Source: Enterococcus raffinosus (lineage in GTDB: Bacteria; Bacillota; Bacilli; Lactobacillales; Enterococcaceae). From it: a stretch of DNA of 64,000 nt. The position numbers and the translations under genes were made by a program. The notes below the pieces were generated by a model. That model was not told the DNA's origin. It ran no database searches and was given only the letters and a program-made list of their open reading frames with translations. Positions 7,388 to 15,888 of this stretch are shown here, piece by piece (positions within the stretch are counted from its first letter, which is position 1; each line of letters opens with the position of its first letter). The stretch is from NCBI RefSeq assembly GCF_018917525.1, contig NZ_JAHLOS010000004.1:124001-188000 (forward strand). The letters run 5' to 3'.

Positions 7388-8635
7388 ATGTCAAGTTATA
7401 GTAAAAAAATGCTCGCAGCACTAAAAGATGAAGATTTAGGCGAGGCCAATCTACTGTTCGAAGAGGCCCTAAAAAATGACGAACCAGAAATACTGGCAAG
7501 TTTAGCGGAAGAACTACAAGCATTGGGATTTCTTGAGGAAGCTAAACGTATTTTGGAGAATTTGTTAAAGGAGTTTCCAGAAGAGGATGTTTTTTATCTT
7601 TCATTAGCAGAGATTGCCATCGAAAATGATGACATTGATGGTGCCTTTGAATATTTAGAAAAAATTGAACCAGAAAGCGATAATTATTTAGAAAGCCTAT
7701 TAGTAACAGCTGATTTGTATCAGGTCTTAGGCATTCCAGAAGTGAGTGAAGCAAAATTATTACAGGCAAAAACGATTGCGCCAGAGGAACCGTTGATTAC
7801 CTTTGCTTTAGCTGAACTTCACTTTACAACCAATCAATTAGGAGAAGCCATCAATGAATATGGACAGCTTCAGAAACAGGGAGTAGACGAAATTGCCAAC
7901 ATCTCGATTGATGAGCGAATCGGTACAGCCTATAGTATGATGGGGGGCTTTGAAGAAGCCATTCCGTTTTTGGAAAGTGCTTTAGAGCAGGAGCATACCT
8001 CTGATCGTTTATTTCAATTAGGTTTTACTTACTATCAAATCCACGATCATCAAAAAGCGATCAACTATTTGCAGGAGCTGATTACGCTTGACCCACAATA
8101 TCAAAGCGGCTATTACTATCTTGCTGACAGCTTGAAAGAAGAGGAACTGCTAGAAGAAGCGTTACTTGCCGCAGAGGAAGGAATCAAGGAAAACCCTTAT
8201 CAGGTTGAACTTTTGCATTTGGCTTCAGAAATTGCTTATCGTTTACGTGACAGCAAGAAAGCTGAAGAGTTATTGCTGCAGGCGCTTGAAACGGGGGATA
8301 AAACGGATGAGACGCTGCTAACTTTAAGTAATCTTTATTTAAATGAAGAGCAGCCAGATAAAGCGATCGAAATGATCAGTAAAATGGATGAAGAGGGCAA
8401 CCCTTATGCCGAATGGAATTTGGCTCAGGCCTATAACGAACTAGAGGACTTTGCCGCTGCTGGCACCTATTATAAGCAGGCTTATGAGGATTTGGCGCAC
8501 GAACCGGATTTCTTAAAAGCTTACGGAATATTTTTACGCGAAGATGGACAATTAGAAACAGCCCGCGCTGTATTAACCAACTATTTAGAAATGGAACCAG
8601 GTGATTTAGAAGTACAATCATTACTTGAAGAGTAG
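7388..8635 (+). CDS. ypiA: TPR-repeat protein, YpiA family
   Basis: 415 aa, built almost entirely of tetratricopeptide-like helical repeats, for example FEEAIPFLESALEQE, HQKAINYLQELITLDP and AAGTYYKQAYEDLA. No signal peptide or membrane segment is present, so it is cytoplasmic and acidic. TPR proteins are scaffolds; the partner is unknown. ATG follows the upstream stop directly, with AGGGGAG inside the end of the previous gene, implying translational coupling. The ypiA-ypiB order is as in B. subtilis. Confidence 0.85.
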   Translation: MSSYSKKMLAALKDEDLGEANLLFEEALKNDEPEILASLAEELQALGFLEEAKRILENLLKEFPEEDVFYLSLAEIAIENDDIDGAFEYLEKIEPESDNYLESLLVTADLYQVLGIPEVSEAKLLQAKTIAPEEPLITFALAELHFTTNQLGEAINEYGQLQKQGVDEIANISIDERIGTAYSMMGGFEEAIPFLESALEQEHTSDRLFQLGFTYYQIHDHQKAINYLQELITLDPQYQSGYYYLADSLKEEELLEEALLAAEEGIKENPYQVELLHLASEIAYRLRDSKKAEELLLQALETGDKTDETLLTLSNLYLNEEQPDKAIEMISKMDEEGNPYAEWNLAQAYNELEDFAAAGTYYKQAYEDLAHEPDFLKAYGIFLREDGQLETARAVLTNYLEMEPGDLEVQSLLEE

Positions 8636-8649
8636 AGAGGTGAGGAAAA

Positions 8650-9195
8650 ATGATCGATGTAGGTGAAAAACGTGAATTTCTTGTCTGGTTGATCAATAAT
8701 GTGAGTTTTCAACGACGAGAAGTGATCTGGATTTTGAACTATCTAATTAATCATGAAGCAATTTTGCGAAATGTCCATATTGTGGAGCAAGCTTTAGCAA
8801 CAGAACGTGGATTGGTTTTTCGCGATATCACACAACGGGAAGAGCCGATGGTATTTTCAATTGAAGGACATCAGTTTTCTAATAGTGATCAAATTTTTCA
8901 TGAGATTCGTCTGCATTGGCAACAGCCTTTATACTTGGAATGTGTGTTTCCGCATTCTTGGCAAAATGCACAATATTTATCGGTACTTGAAGACAATCCC
9001 GCTCTTTCCTGGAATGACAATGTCAGTGAGGAGATCGTCTCAGAGGTTGAGAATTTTTTAAAGCATCAAGAAAAAGAGGCTCAAATCAATTTACTTAAGA
9101 AGCAAATCGATATGGCGTTAGAAGATGGTGACAAAGAAGCCTTTCTAACATTATCAGATGAATTGAATCGCTTGAAACTTACGTTAAACAGTTAA
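8650..9195 (+). CDS. ypiB: UPF0302 protein, YpiB family, with C-terminal IDEAL motif
   Basis: 181 aa. Residues 1-100 (GEKREFLVWLINNVSFQRRE, WILNYLINHEAILRNVHIVE) match the YpiB/UPF0302 family. The C-terminal helix pair from about residue 145 (KKQIDMALEDGDKEAFLTLS) fits the small IDEAL domain. In B. subtilis YpiB has been linked to degradation of membrane b-type cytochrome complex components, but the molecular role is not settled. Spacing to ypiA is 14 nt with GAGAGGTGAGG as ribosome site. Confidence 0.85.
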   Translation: MIDVGEKREFLVWLINNVSFQRREVIWILNYLINHEAILRNVHIVEQALATERGLVFRDITQREEPMVFSIEGHQFSNSDQIFHEIRLHWQQPLYLECVFPHSWQNAQYLSVLEDNPALSWNDNVSEEIVSEVENFLKHQEKEAQINLLKKQIDMALEDGDKEAFLTLSDELNRLKLTLNS

Positions 9196-9241
9196 AAGCA
9201 TCGCACGCCTGGCAGTGAGTGTCAGTCCGTGCGATGCTTTT
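9194..9241. terminator. Bidirectional terminator between ypiB and the yitT-like gene
   Basis: AAAAGCATCGCACG/CGTGCGATGCTTTT perfect outer stem with a second inner stem CTGGCA/TGTCAG. T tracts on both strands serve the two convergent genes. Confidence 0.95.
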
Positions 9242-10131
9242 TAATTGGAGCGTTTTAAAGTAAATCTTCGTCGCTGAGGCCTTAAGTAAGTAAATCCTTC
9301 CCCCTCAACATCATGGACGTTGCTAATCAGGATAAAGGCCTTCTCATCAACGGAATGGATAATTTTTTTCACTTCATTAATTTCTTGTTGAGAAACCACA
9401 ATATAAACAATGCGTTTTAATTCTGATGAGAAGCCGCCTTCACCATGAAGATAAGTGACTCCTCGTTCCAAATGCGCCATCAATAATTCGGCAATTACAT
9501 TACTTTCGTTTGAGATGATCATCACACCCTTGGCTGCATACCCACCAGAAGATAGTACATCCACGACTTTACTAAAGACAAATGAGACGATTAATGTGTA
9601 CATCATTCGTTTCAGGTCTAGGTAGGTTAAGGAACAGATCAACACAACGATATCAAAAATCAGTAATGATTTCCCCATCGTAAAGCCGATCTTCTGCTCT
9701 AATATCCGTGCGATAACATCGGCACCACCAGTAGTACCACCATTCCGATAAACCAAGCCACTTCCGAAACCGGCAAATAAACCTGCTAGGATAGAAACAA
9801 TGAATAGGTCATGGTCTAAATTGATCTGCAGAGGAATTCTTTGCCAAATCCACAGAAAGACGGATAAACAAACGGTTCCTAAAATTGTGTAATAAAAAGA
9901 ACGTTTTCCCAAAATTTTTCCACCGATTAAAATCAATGGAATATTGATGAGTAATGTTGTGTAGGCAGGATCGATGCCAAAAAGAGCGCGAATAATCAAA
10001 GTAATACCAGTGACGCCGCCTTCTGCTAAATGATTCGCAATATTTAAATAGACGAGACCAAATGCATAAATAGCTGTTCCTACCACAATAAATAGAATTT
10101 CTTTGATCCGTGTAGTCATAGTCGTTTCCAT
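9241..10131 (-). CDS. YitT/YpjC-family membrane protein (DUF161 plus DUF2179)
   Basis: 296 aa from ATG at 10131 with GGGAGGTG just upstream on the minus strand; a longer in-frame start at 10188 lies before that site. Five to six membrane segments occupy residues 1-190 with the family motif GGVTGITLIIR and GLVYRNGGTTGGADVIARI. A cytoplasmic DUF2179 domain follows (from about 200, MIISNESNVIAELLMAHLER). These proteins are integral membrane proteins of unknown substrate. B. subtilis ypjC similarly neighbours the MazG-like gene ypjD, which is next here but in the opposite direction. Confidence 0.9.
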   Translation of the reverse strand: METTMTTRIKEILFIVVGTAIYAFGLVYLNIANHLAEGGVTGITLIIRALFGIDPAYTTLLINIPLILIGGKILGKRSFYYTILGTVCLSVFLWIWQRIPLQINLDHDLFIVSILAGLFAGFGSGLVYRNGGTTGGADVIARILEQKIGFTMGKSLLIFDIVVLICSLTYLDLKRMMYTLIVSFVFSKVVDVLSSGGYAAKGVMIISNESNVIAELLMAHLERGVTYLHGEGGFSSELKRIVYIVVSQQEINEVKKIIHSVDEKAFILISNVHDVEGEGFTYLRPQRRRFTLKRSN

Positions 10132-10299
10132 ACGACACCTCCCGTTTTTATTTGCTGATTGGATAGTCAGTAAAACGTGCACAGACACTTATTCTGTGCA
10201 ATTTCAGTCCTCAACCAACATAGCATGAAATTCAGATAGTTACAACAACATGATAGGAAACAAATCTGTTTTTTGATAAGATAGGTTTGAGGTGGTTTG

Positions 10300-10650
10300 A
10301 TGAATGAAAAGACAATGAAAATCATGCAACAAGAAGTTGATGATTATATCCAACAATTTAAAACTGGTTATTTTTCCCCACTTGGCCAAATGGCTCGTTT
10401 AACAGAGGAAGTTGGAGAGCTAGCCCGAGAGATCAATCATTATTATGGAGAAAAAACAAAGAAAGAAACAGAGAAGCCAAAAACAGTTGAGGAAGAACTG
10501 GGGGATGTTCTGTTTGTGACCATTATCATGGCGAATTCTTTAGGGATCGATTTAACAGAAACCTTCAATCGCAATATGGAAAAGTTTAACCATCGCGATC
10601 GCTTTCGGTTCGAACGCAAAGATGGATTGACAGAAGGTGATGTTCAATGA
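10300..10650 (+). CDS. MazG-like nucleotide pyrophosphohydrolase (YpjD type)
   Basis: 116 aa from ATG 10300 (GAGGTGG at 10289-10295; TTG 10297 is too close). The all-alpha NTP pyrophosphohydrolase pattern is clear: LTEEVGELAREINHYYG followed by VEEELGDVLFVTIIMANSLG, giving the EExxE...ExxD magnesium site. Such enzymes hydrolyse nucleoside triphosphates, probably for house-cleaning of modified nucleotides. Its stop overlaps the cca start (ATGA), so they are coupled. Confidence 0.9.
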   Translation: MNEKTMKIMQQEVDDYIQQFKTGYFSPLGQMARLTEEVGELAREINHYYGEKTKKETEKPKTVEEELGDVLFVTIIMANSLGIDLTETFNRNMEKFNHRDRFRFERKDGLTEGDVQ

Positions 10651-11864
10651 GATTAGAAGCTTTTCCCTTAGAGTTTCAGGGGGCGATGCCCATCCTACGG
10701 AAATTACAGGAGGCCGGTTACGAGGCCTATTATGTTGGAGGCAGTGTCCGAGATATCCTACTGAACAAACCAATCCATGATGTAGATATTGCTACTAGCG
10801 CTTTTCCAGCAGAAGTAAAGGAATTGTTTCACCGTACAATTGATGTGGGCATTGATCACGGGACAGTGATGGTAATTACAAAAGAAGCTACTTATGAAGT
10901 GACGACATTTCGAACGGAGTCGACGTATCAGGATTATCGTCGTCCGGATCATGTGGAATTTGTTCGTTCGCTAAAGGAAGATTTAAAGCGACGTGATTTT
11001 ACCATTAATGCGCTAGCCGTGGGAATCGACGGAACGGTGATTGATCTGTTTGATGGATTAGATGATCTGCGAAATAAAGTTTTACGGGCAGTGGGAAATC
11101 CCTACGAACGATTTCACGAGGATGCTCTAAGGATGATGCGGGCTCTACGCTTTGTAAGCCATTTGGGCTTTACATTAGAGCCTAATACCTTCGAGGCGAT
11201 TCAAGAATATCATTCATTATTGGCTAAGATTTCTGTTGAACGAATTAACGTAGAATTTGTCAAGTTAATGATGGGTTCCTTCCGTGAAGCAGGTTTGCGT
11301 TCCTTTGTAGAATCCGAATGCTACATTTACTGTCCAGGGCTGCGTGATTATGGTGCTGCGCTATTAAGTTTTTCTGAGCTTCGCGGACCAGCAATTCCGA
11401 CTGAGCGTCAAGCGTGGACGCTATTAATGGCCATGCTCGATATGAACATCACGGACATTCGTCATTTTATGAAGGAATGGAAATGCTCAAATCAATTGAT
11501 TAGAGAAGTAACTCAGATGGTACCAGCTTTGCAATTCCGTTTGAAATTTGAGTGGGATAATTGGACATTGTATCAACTTGGCAGAGAATTGGCATTGTCT
11601 GTAGAATATTTACTTTATTATTTTGATCGCGAACCAAATTTAGCGAAAATTCGTTTGCTTTACCAATTTCTACCAATCTATTCGTTAAAAGATCTTGCAG
11701 TAAAGGGAAATGAAGTAAAGGATCATTTCGATTATCCTCGCGGACCTTGGATCAGTATGACACTCAACAAGTTAGAGCAGGAAGTCGTTGAGGGAAACTT
11801 AAAAAATGAAAAAGAAGAGTTATTAGCTTTTGCAAAAGAATTCTTAAAAAAGGAGATGCCATGA
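10647..11864 (+). CDS. cca: CCA-adding tRNA nucleotidyltransferase
   Basis: 405 aa. Adds or repairs the 3'-CCA of tRNAs. The class II polymerase head is at residues 20-160: GGSVRDILL, HDVDIATSA (catalytic DxD), then RRDFTINALAV and the RFHEDALRMMRALRFVSHLGF neck motif. Length is typical of the Firmicutes enzyme. The one tRNA gene in this window lacks an encoded CCA, so this enzyme would be needed for it. It overlaps by 4 nt both the MazG-like gene upstream and the thioesterase gene downstream. Confidence 0.97.
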   Translation: MRLEAFPLEFQGAMPILRKLQEAGYEAYYVGGSVRDILLNKPIHDVDIATSAFPAEVKELFHRTIDVGIDHGTVMVITKEATYEVTTFRTESTYQDYRRPDHVEFVRSLKEDLKRRDFTINALAVGIDGTVIDLFDGLDDLRNKVLRAVGNPYERFHEDALRMMRALRFVSHLGFTLEPNTFEAIQEYHSLLAKISVERINVEFVKLMMGSFREAGLRSFVESECYIYCPGLRDYGAALLSFSELRGPAIPTERQAWTLLMAMLDMNITDIRHFMKEWKCSNQLIREVTQMVPALQFRLKFEWDNWTLYQLGRELALSVEYLLYYFDREPNLAKIRLLYQFLPIYSLKDLAVKGNEVKDHFDYPRGPWISMTLNKLEQEVVEGNLKNEKEELLAFAKEFLKKEMP

Positions 11865-12223
11865 AAAAAATCGTCCAGCTTTATCAGGTGAAGGAAGAAC
11901 AAACAGCGTTAAACATGGGTTCAGGTGATTTAGAAGTGTTGGCAACCCCAGCTTTAGTAGCGATGATGGAGAATTGTGCTAAGCAGCTCTTAGCATCCGA
12001 ACTCTCTTCTGAGCAGACCAGTGTTGGCTTTAAAATGACGTTAAAGCATTTAGCACCGACTGCTGTGGGAGCAGAGGTAAAAGTTGAGGCAGAAATGCTT
12101 GAAAATGAAGGAAACAGAGTGTCATTTTCTATTAAAGCCTTTGACAAAGAGCAATTGATCGGGGAAGCTGATCATCAGCGAGTGATTGTAGAAACAGCAG
12201 CTTTCCTAAAAAAAGTGAAGTGA
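11861..12223 (+). CDS. Hotdog-fold thioesterase-like protein
   Basis: 120 aa. The pattern ATPALVAMMENCAKQLLASEL then TSVGFKMTLKHLAPTAVGAEV matches the fluoroacetyl-CoA thioesterase-like hotdog group. The substrate in this organism is unknown; acyl-CoA house-cleaning is a guess. Start overlaps the cca stop (ATGA), so it is the third gene of the MazG-cca unit. Confidence 0.8.
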   Translation: MKKIVQLYQVKEEQTALNMGSGDLEVLATPALVAMMENCAKQLLASELSSEQTSVGFKMTLKHLAPTAVGAEVKVEAEMLENEGNRVSFSIKAFDKEQLIGEADHQRVIVETAAFLKKVK

Positions 12224-12294
12224 GAGCACAACATGTGACCGTTTACTCAAGGTATGCTAAACTTGTTTTAGATTAGTAGTGAGGAGAATGTAGA

Positions 12295-12747
12295 ATGGCA
12301 AGAGAAATGACAGCGTTAAAATTCTATTTTCGTAATGGCGAAACATGGACGATCGATCGTCGTTACATTGGCGATTTGTGGATTAAACAAATTACCACTA
12401 GCTTCGGAAGAATTCATGGAAGTGAATTTGTAGAAATTCATCCATGTGCGGGATTCAAGATCGAAATTTATCAAGAGGGTGACCATGTTCAAACGACGGA
12501 TATTAACTTGGGTGGATTAGAACTAGGTATGTTTGAACGCGCACGTAAATTTGAAGACATCGAACGGATGGATATTATTTATCGTGCAGGACATCCTGAT
12601 TCTGTGTACTTCCCGTATAAGGACAAAGACACTGAAGGTCTTGACAATGTATATCAATCAACAAAAGTTTCTGAAAAAACAAAAAGCTTATATATCGTAA
12701 TTGATCCAACGAAAAATGTGGATGATGTATACGGCGATCAATTTTAA
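12295..12747 (+). CDS. Conserved-looking protein of unknown function
   Basis: 150 aa from ATG 12295 with GTGAGGAG upstream. Not recognised. No membrane segment or signal peptide; mixed charged composition with many aromatic residues (FYFRNGETWTIDRRYIGDLW; MFERARKFEDIERMDIIYRA), suggesting a small soluble beta-rich protein. It has its own terminator and lies 71 nt after the thioesterase gene, so it may be transcribed alone. Confidence 0.7.
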   Translation: MAREMTALKFYFRNGETWTIDRRYIGDLWIKQITTSFGRIHGSEFVEIHPCAGFKIEIYQEGDHVQTTDINLGGLELGMFERARKFEDIERMDIIYRAGHPDSVYFPYKDKDTEGLDNVYQSTKVSEKTKSLYIVIDPTKNVDDVYGDQF

Positions 12748-12757
12748 AAGACATTTA

Positions 12758-12790
12758 AAACAAGCATTCAATTAAGGATGCTTGTTTTTT
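12758..12790 (+). terminator. Terminator after the 150-aa unknown gene
   Basis: AAACAAGCAT/ATGCTTGTTT stem with a 10-nt loop and TTTTTTTG. Confidence 0.95.
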
Positions 12791-12896
12791 TGTCACTTTT
12801 TTTGTATTGGTGTGACCAGAAAAAGAATTCCCTGAAATTTGAGCTAACTTTACAATTAGTTTTTCATTTGAAGCAGATTTCTAAAGAAATTACTAA

Positions 12897-12984
12897 GGTA
12901 CCGGAATAATTTTAGGTAATTCCTTGATATATTGTTCAGGTACCTGTATTATGTAAATGTAAGGTACCTGAACAATATAAGGAG
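12897..12984 (+). promoter_or_regulatory. marR promoter with inverted-repeat operators
   Basis: Promoter TTGATA (12924-12929), 17-bp spacer, TATTAT (12947-12952). A perfect 14-bp inverted repeat, ATTGTTCAGGTACC (12931-12944) and GGTACCTGAACAAT (12963-12976), flanks the -10. A third related site, GGTACCGGAATAAT (12897-12910), lies upstream of the -35. The second half-site ends just before the AAGGAG ribosome site (12979-12984). This arrangement fits autorepression by the MarR protein encoded downstream. Confidence 0.8.
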
Positions 12985-12992
12985 AGATTATT

Positions 12993-13556
12993 ATGGAAAA
13001 TCAAATGAATGAACAATTTATGAAGCTACAACATGACTTACGACGTTATTACCATCGTCAAATGGCAAAAAATCAGGGTTACGGACCACATCGAGGTCAA
13101 GGAAGAGTACTAGCATTATTGAAGATGAATCCAGAGATTAGTCAAAAGGATTTGACGTTTGTCCTTGGCATGCGACCTCAATCAGTTGGAGAATTATTGC
13201 AAAAGTTAGAGGATAAAGAATTAATTACCCGCGAAGCTTCAGAACAAGATCGTCGTGTGATGATCATTCGTTTAACTGAACAAGGCCGCGAAGAAGCTGA
13301 AAAGATTTCCGATGCGCCAGATTTTGGCGAGGAGTTATTTGCCGATTTTAGCGATGAGGAGAAGGCAGAATGGACACGTTTAGTTGAGAAATTAAATGAA
13401 ACGTTAAAAAATGAGTTAGGCGAAGAAGATTCAGAGGAATTCTTTGGTGGAGGTAGAGGCTTCGATGGTCCACGACCACCGCATGGACATGGTCCACATG
13501 GAAGAGGACCGGCTCATTCACATCACTTCTCGGATTTTGCCGATTTTAATTGGTAA
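12993..13556 (+). CDS. MarR-family transcriptional regulator with Gly/His-rich tail
   Basis: 187 aa. The winged helix spans about residues 25-105 (GRVLALLKMNPEISQKDLTF, MRPQSVGELLQKLEDKELIT, DRRVMIIRLTEQGREEA). The last 35 residues are unusual: a Gly- and His-rich tail (PPHGHGPHGRGPAHSHHFSD) that could bind a transition metal, though this is inference. Operators around its own promoter suggest self-regulation. No transporter or enzyme gene follows in the same unit, so other targets must lie elsewhere. Confidence 0.92.
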   Translation: MENQMNEQFMKLQHDLRRYYHRQMAKNQGYGPHRGQGRVLALLKMNPEISQKDLTFVLGMRPQSVGELLQKLEDKELITREASEQDRRVMIIRLTEQGREEAEKISDAPDFGEELFADFSDEEKAEWTRLVEKLNETLKNELGEEDSEEFFGGGRGFDGPRPPHGHGPHGRGPAHSHHFSDFADFNW

Positions 13557-13588
13557 GAATTAAGAAGTGCTTCGCGAACTCGCTCAGC

Positions 13589-13739
13589 TTTTGAGCACCA
13601 GGTAGGTACTGTTCCACATCAGCTCTGCAAGCAGTCGCTGTGTGTCTCAGCAATAAGGCCAAAATATTTCTAAATTGCCAAGAAACACAGTGATCGAAGA
13701 GAACTGATGTTGATTGGTACCTCCTCGGTGCTTCTCAAA
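13589..13739 (+). repeat. 151-nt imperfect inverted repeat; possible non-coding RNA
   Basis: Two 65-nt arms (13589-13653 and 13675-13739) are imperfect reverse complements around a 21-nt A/T-rich loop. Matched blocks include GAG..CACC, AGG.AGGTAC-like, CACATCAG/ CTGATGTTG, CTGTGT/ACACAG and GCAA/TTGC. Folded as RNA it would be a long rod with internal bubbles. No open reading frame fits. It lies in the 429-nt gap between marR and the ABC-F gene. A 6S-like RNA or a small mobile element remnant are both possible. Confidence 0.5.
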
Positions 13740-13772
13740 TTTCGAAATATTTTTGCTTATTGCCTATATGCT

Positions 13773-13812
13773 AGTTCTGCTTAATGAAGTTTAGCAGTAA
13801 CTGTATGCGCAG
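13773..13812 (+). repeat. Structured intergenic motif, copy A
   Basis: AGTTCTGCT pairs with AGCAG-T-AACT (one bulge), followed by GTATGCG. Related copies occur at 21353-21506, 21507-21660 and 38067-38120. Confidence 0.45.
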
Positions 13813-13913
13813 CTTGCGTAGAAAAGCTAGTTTGTGAAGCCGGACATGGATATGCCTACTGTAAAGCGATATACTCATCTGAAAATTTTATTCTTTTTTT
13901 ATAGTTGAGAAAG

Positions 13914-13947
13914 CCGTAAAGGAAAAATTTCCTTTACGGTCTTTTTT
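13914..13947 (+). terminator. Terminator upstream of the ABC-F gene
   Basis: Perfect 12-bp stem CCGTAAAGGAAA/TTTCCTTTACGG, 2-nt centre, then TCTTTTTTT. No coding gene precedes it within 350 nt, so it may end a non-coding transcript from the marR-ABC-F gap, or the marR transcript. Confidence 0.9.
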
Positions 13948-13985
13948 TGTTACAATAACGTAGAGAAATTTGAGGATGGTTTGAG

Positions 13986-15860
13986 ATGAAAGAATTAAAA
14001 GTAACAGAGCTATACAAAACATTTGGAGATAAAACGTTATTTGATCGTATTTCCTTTTTAATTCACGAGAAAGATCGAATTGGATTGATCGGAGTCAACG
14101 GAACTGGTAAATCCAGTCTGCTAACAATTCTAGCCGGTAAAGATAGTGGAGATGGTGATGTTTCGGCAATCGAAAAAGCGAGCGATTATCGGATTGGCTA
14201 CTTAGCGCAGGAACAGACTTTTTCTGAAGAATTATTGGTTTTGGATGTTGTCTTTCAGGGGAATAATCCGCTAATGCAGACAGTCCGCGACTATGAAAAG
14301 GCTTTACTACGCTTATCTCATGAGAATACTGCAGACTCTCAGCAACAATTCACTCTAGCTGAAGAAGCGATGAACAAGCAAGATGCTTGGACAGCTGATA
14401 GTGAAGCGAAAGCGATCTTGAACAAGTTAGGAATTAATACGCTAAATAAGCGAATTGGTGAGCTTTCAGGGGGGCAAATCAAGCGTGTCGCATTGGCTCA
14501 AGTTTTGATCGACGCACCAGATCTCTTATTACTGGACGAGCCGACCAACCATTTAGACTATGATGCGATTCAATGGCTGGAAGGTTATCTGAAAAGCTAT
14601 ACAGGCTCGCTGTTGATGGTTACCCATGATCGTTATTTCTTAGACCGTGTGACGAATCGCATTTTTGAACTTTCGTTTGGCAAGCTTTATGAGTATCAAG
14701 GAAATTATGAAGCTTATCTGATTGAAAAGGCTGAGCGTGACCGAGTCGCGGTTGAACAGGAAGGCAAAAGAAAGCAGCTCTATAAGCAAGAGTTAGCATG
14801 GATGCGTGCAGGTGCCAAAGCTCGAACAACCAAGCAACAGGCGCGAATCCATCGTTTTGAAGATCTAAAGGAGAATTTAAATCAAGTCAAAACCGATGGG
14901 CAGCTCGAGATGAACATTGCGACGACTCGTCTTGGTAAGAAGGTTTTGGAAGTAAAGCAAGCTTCGTATGCGATCGAAGGGAAAACAATTCTGGATCAGT
15001 TTGATTTACTGATTCAAACGAAGGAACGTTTAGGTATTACTGGAAAGAATGGGGCAGGGAAATCAACCTTGCTCAACCTTTTAGCTGGAAGATTACAATT
15101 AGATAGTGGTGTTATTGAAACTGGTGAAACCGTTCGTTTGGCTTATTATACCCAACAAAATGAAACGCTCGATCCCAATAAACGAATGATCGCCTATTTG
15201 CAAGAAGCAGCAGAAGAAGTCAAGCAGCGAGATGGTTCACAAATTAGTGTAGCGGAAATTCTAGAGCGTTTTTTATTTCCTCGATTTATGCATGGAACAC
15301 TAATTGGTAAATTATCAGGCGGAGAAAAAAGACGACTTTATCTATTAAAATTGCTGATACAGCAACCGAATGTTTTATTATTAGATGAACCTACGAATGA
15401 TTTGGATATCGCCACATTGACGGTACTAGAGGACTATCTACAGGAGTTCTCAGGTGCCGTGATCACCGTTTCTCATGATCGCTATTTCTTAGATAAAGTA
15501 GCTGAGAAATTATTGATCTTTGAAGGAGAAGGAAAGATTGTTTCTTATTTTGGCTCGATTATGGAGTATCTAGATCAGCAAATGCCGTTAAAAGAAGAGA
15601 AGGTTGTTAAGACAAAGCCTCAACAAAAAGAGCGCAAGAAGAAGCTTTCCTATAATGAACAGAAGGAATGGGAAACAATTGAAGATGATATCGCCTTGTT
15701 AGAAGGTAAGATCGAGGAATTAACGGAAGCGATGAATCATCAAGGCGATGATTTTACAAAATTACAGGATTTACAAAAAGAAATTGATCAGACTGAGCAG
15801 GCTCTGGATGAAAAAATGACTCGTTGGGAGTATCTGAGCGAAATTATTGAAGAAAATTAA
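13986..15860 (+). CDS. ABC-F family ATPase (YfmR/Uup-like)
   Basis: 624 aa. ABC-F proteins bind the ribosome and have no membrane domain. Two ATPase cassettes are present: GVNGTGKSS / LSGGQIKR / LLLLDEPTNHLD and GKNGAGKST / LSGGEKRR / VLLLDEPTNDLD, joined by a basic linker rich in Lys/Arg (residues 240-300). The C-terminal 80 residues form a predicted coiled coil (QKEWETIEDDIALLEGKIEE) as in Uup/YfmR. The full C-terminal coiled coil and housekeeping context favour a translation factor rather than antibiotic resistance, though this is inference. Confidence 0.9.
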   Translation: MKELKVTELYKTFGDKTLFDRISFLIHEKDRIGLIGVNGTGKSSLLTILAGKDSGDGDVSAIEKASDYRIGYLAQEQTFSEELLVLDVVFQGNNPLMQTVRDYEKALLRLSHENTADSQQQFTLAEEAMNKQDAWTADSEAKAILNKLGINTLNKRIGELSGGQIKRVALAQVLIDAPDLLLLDEPTNHLDYDAIQWLEGYLKSYTGSLLMVTHDRYFLDRVTNRIFELSFGKLYEYQGNYEAYLIEKAERDRVAVEQEGKRKQLYKQELAWMRAGAKARTTKQQARIHRFEDLKENLNQVKTDGQLEMNIATTRLGKKVLEVKQASYAIEGKTILDQFDLLIQTKERLGITGKNGAGKSTLLNLLAGRLQLDSGVIETGETVRLAYYTQQNETLDPNKRMIAYLQEAAEEVKQRDGSQISVAEILERFLFPRFMHGTLIGKLSGGEKRRLYLLKLLIQQPNVLLLDEPTNDLDIATLTVLEDYLQEFSGAVITVSHDRYFLDKVAEKLLIFEGEGKIVSYFGSIMEYLDQQMPLKEEKVVKTKPQQKERKKKLSYNEQKEWETIEDDIALLEGKIEELTEAMNHQGDDFTKLQDLQKEIDQTEQALDEKMTRWEYLSEIIEEN

Positions 15861-15888
15861 AATTTTATTACATGGTAGGAGGAACGGT

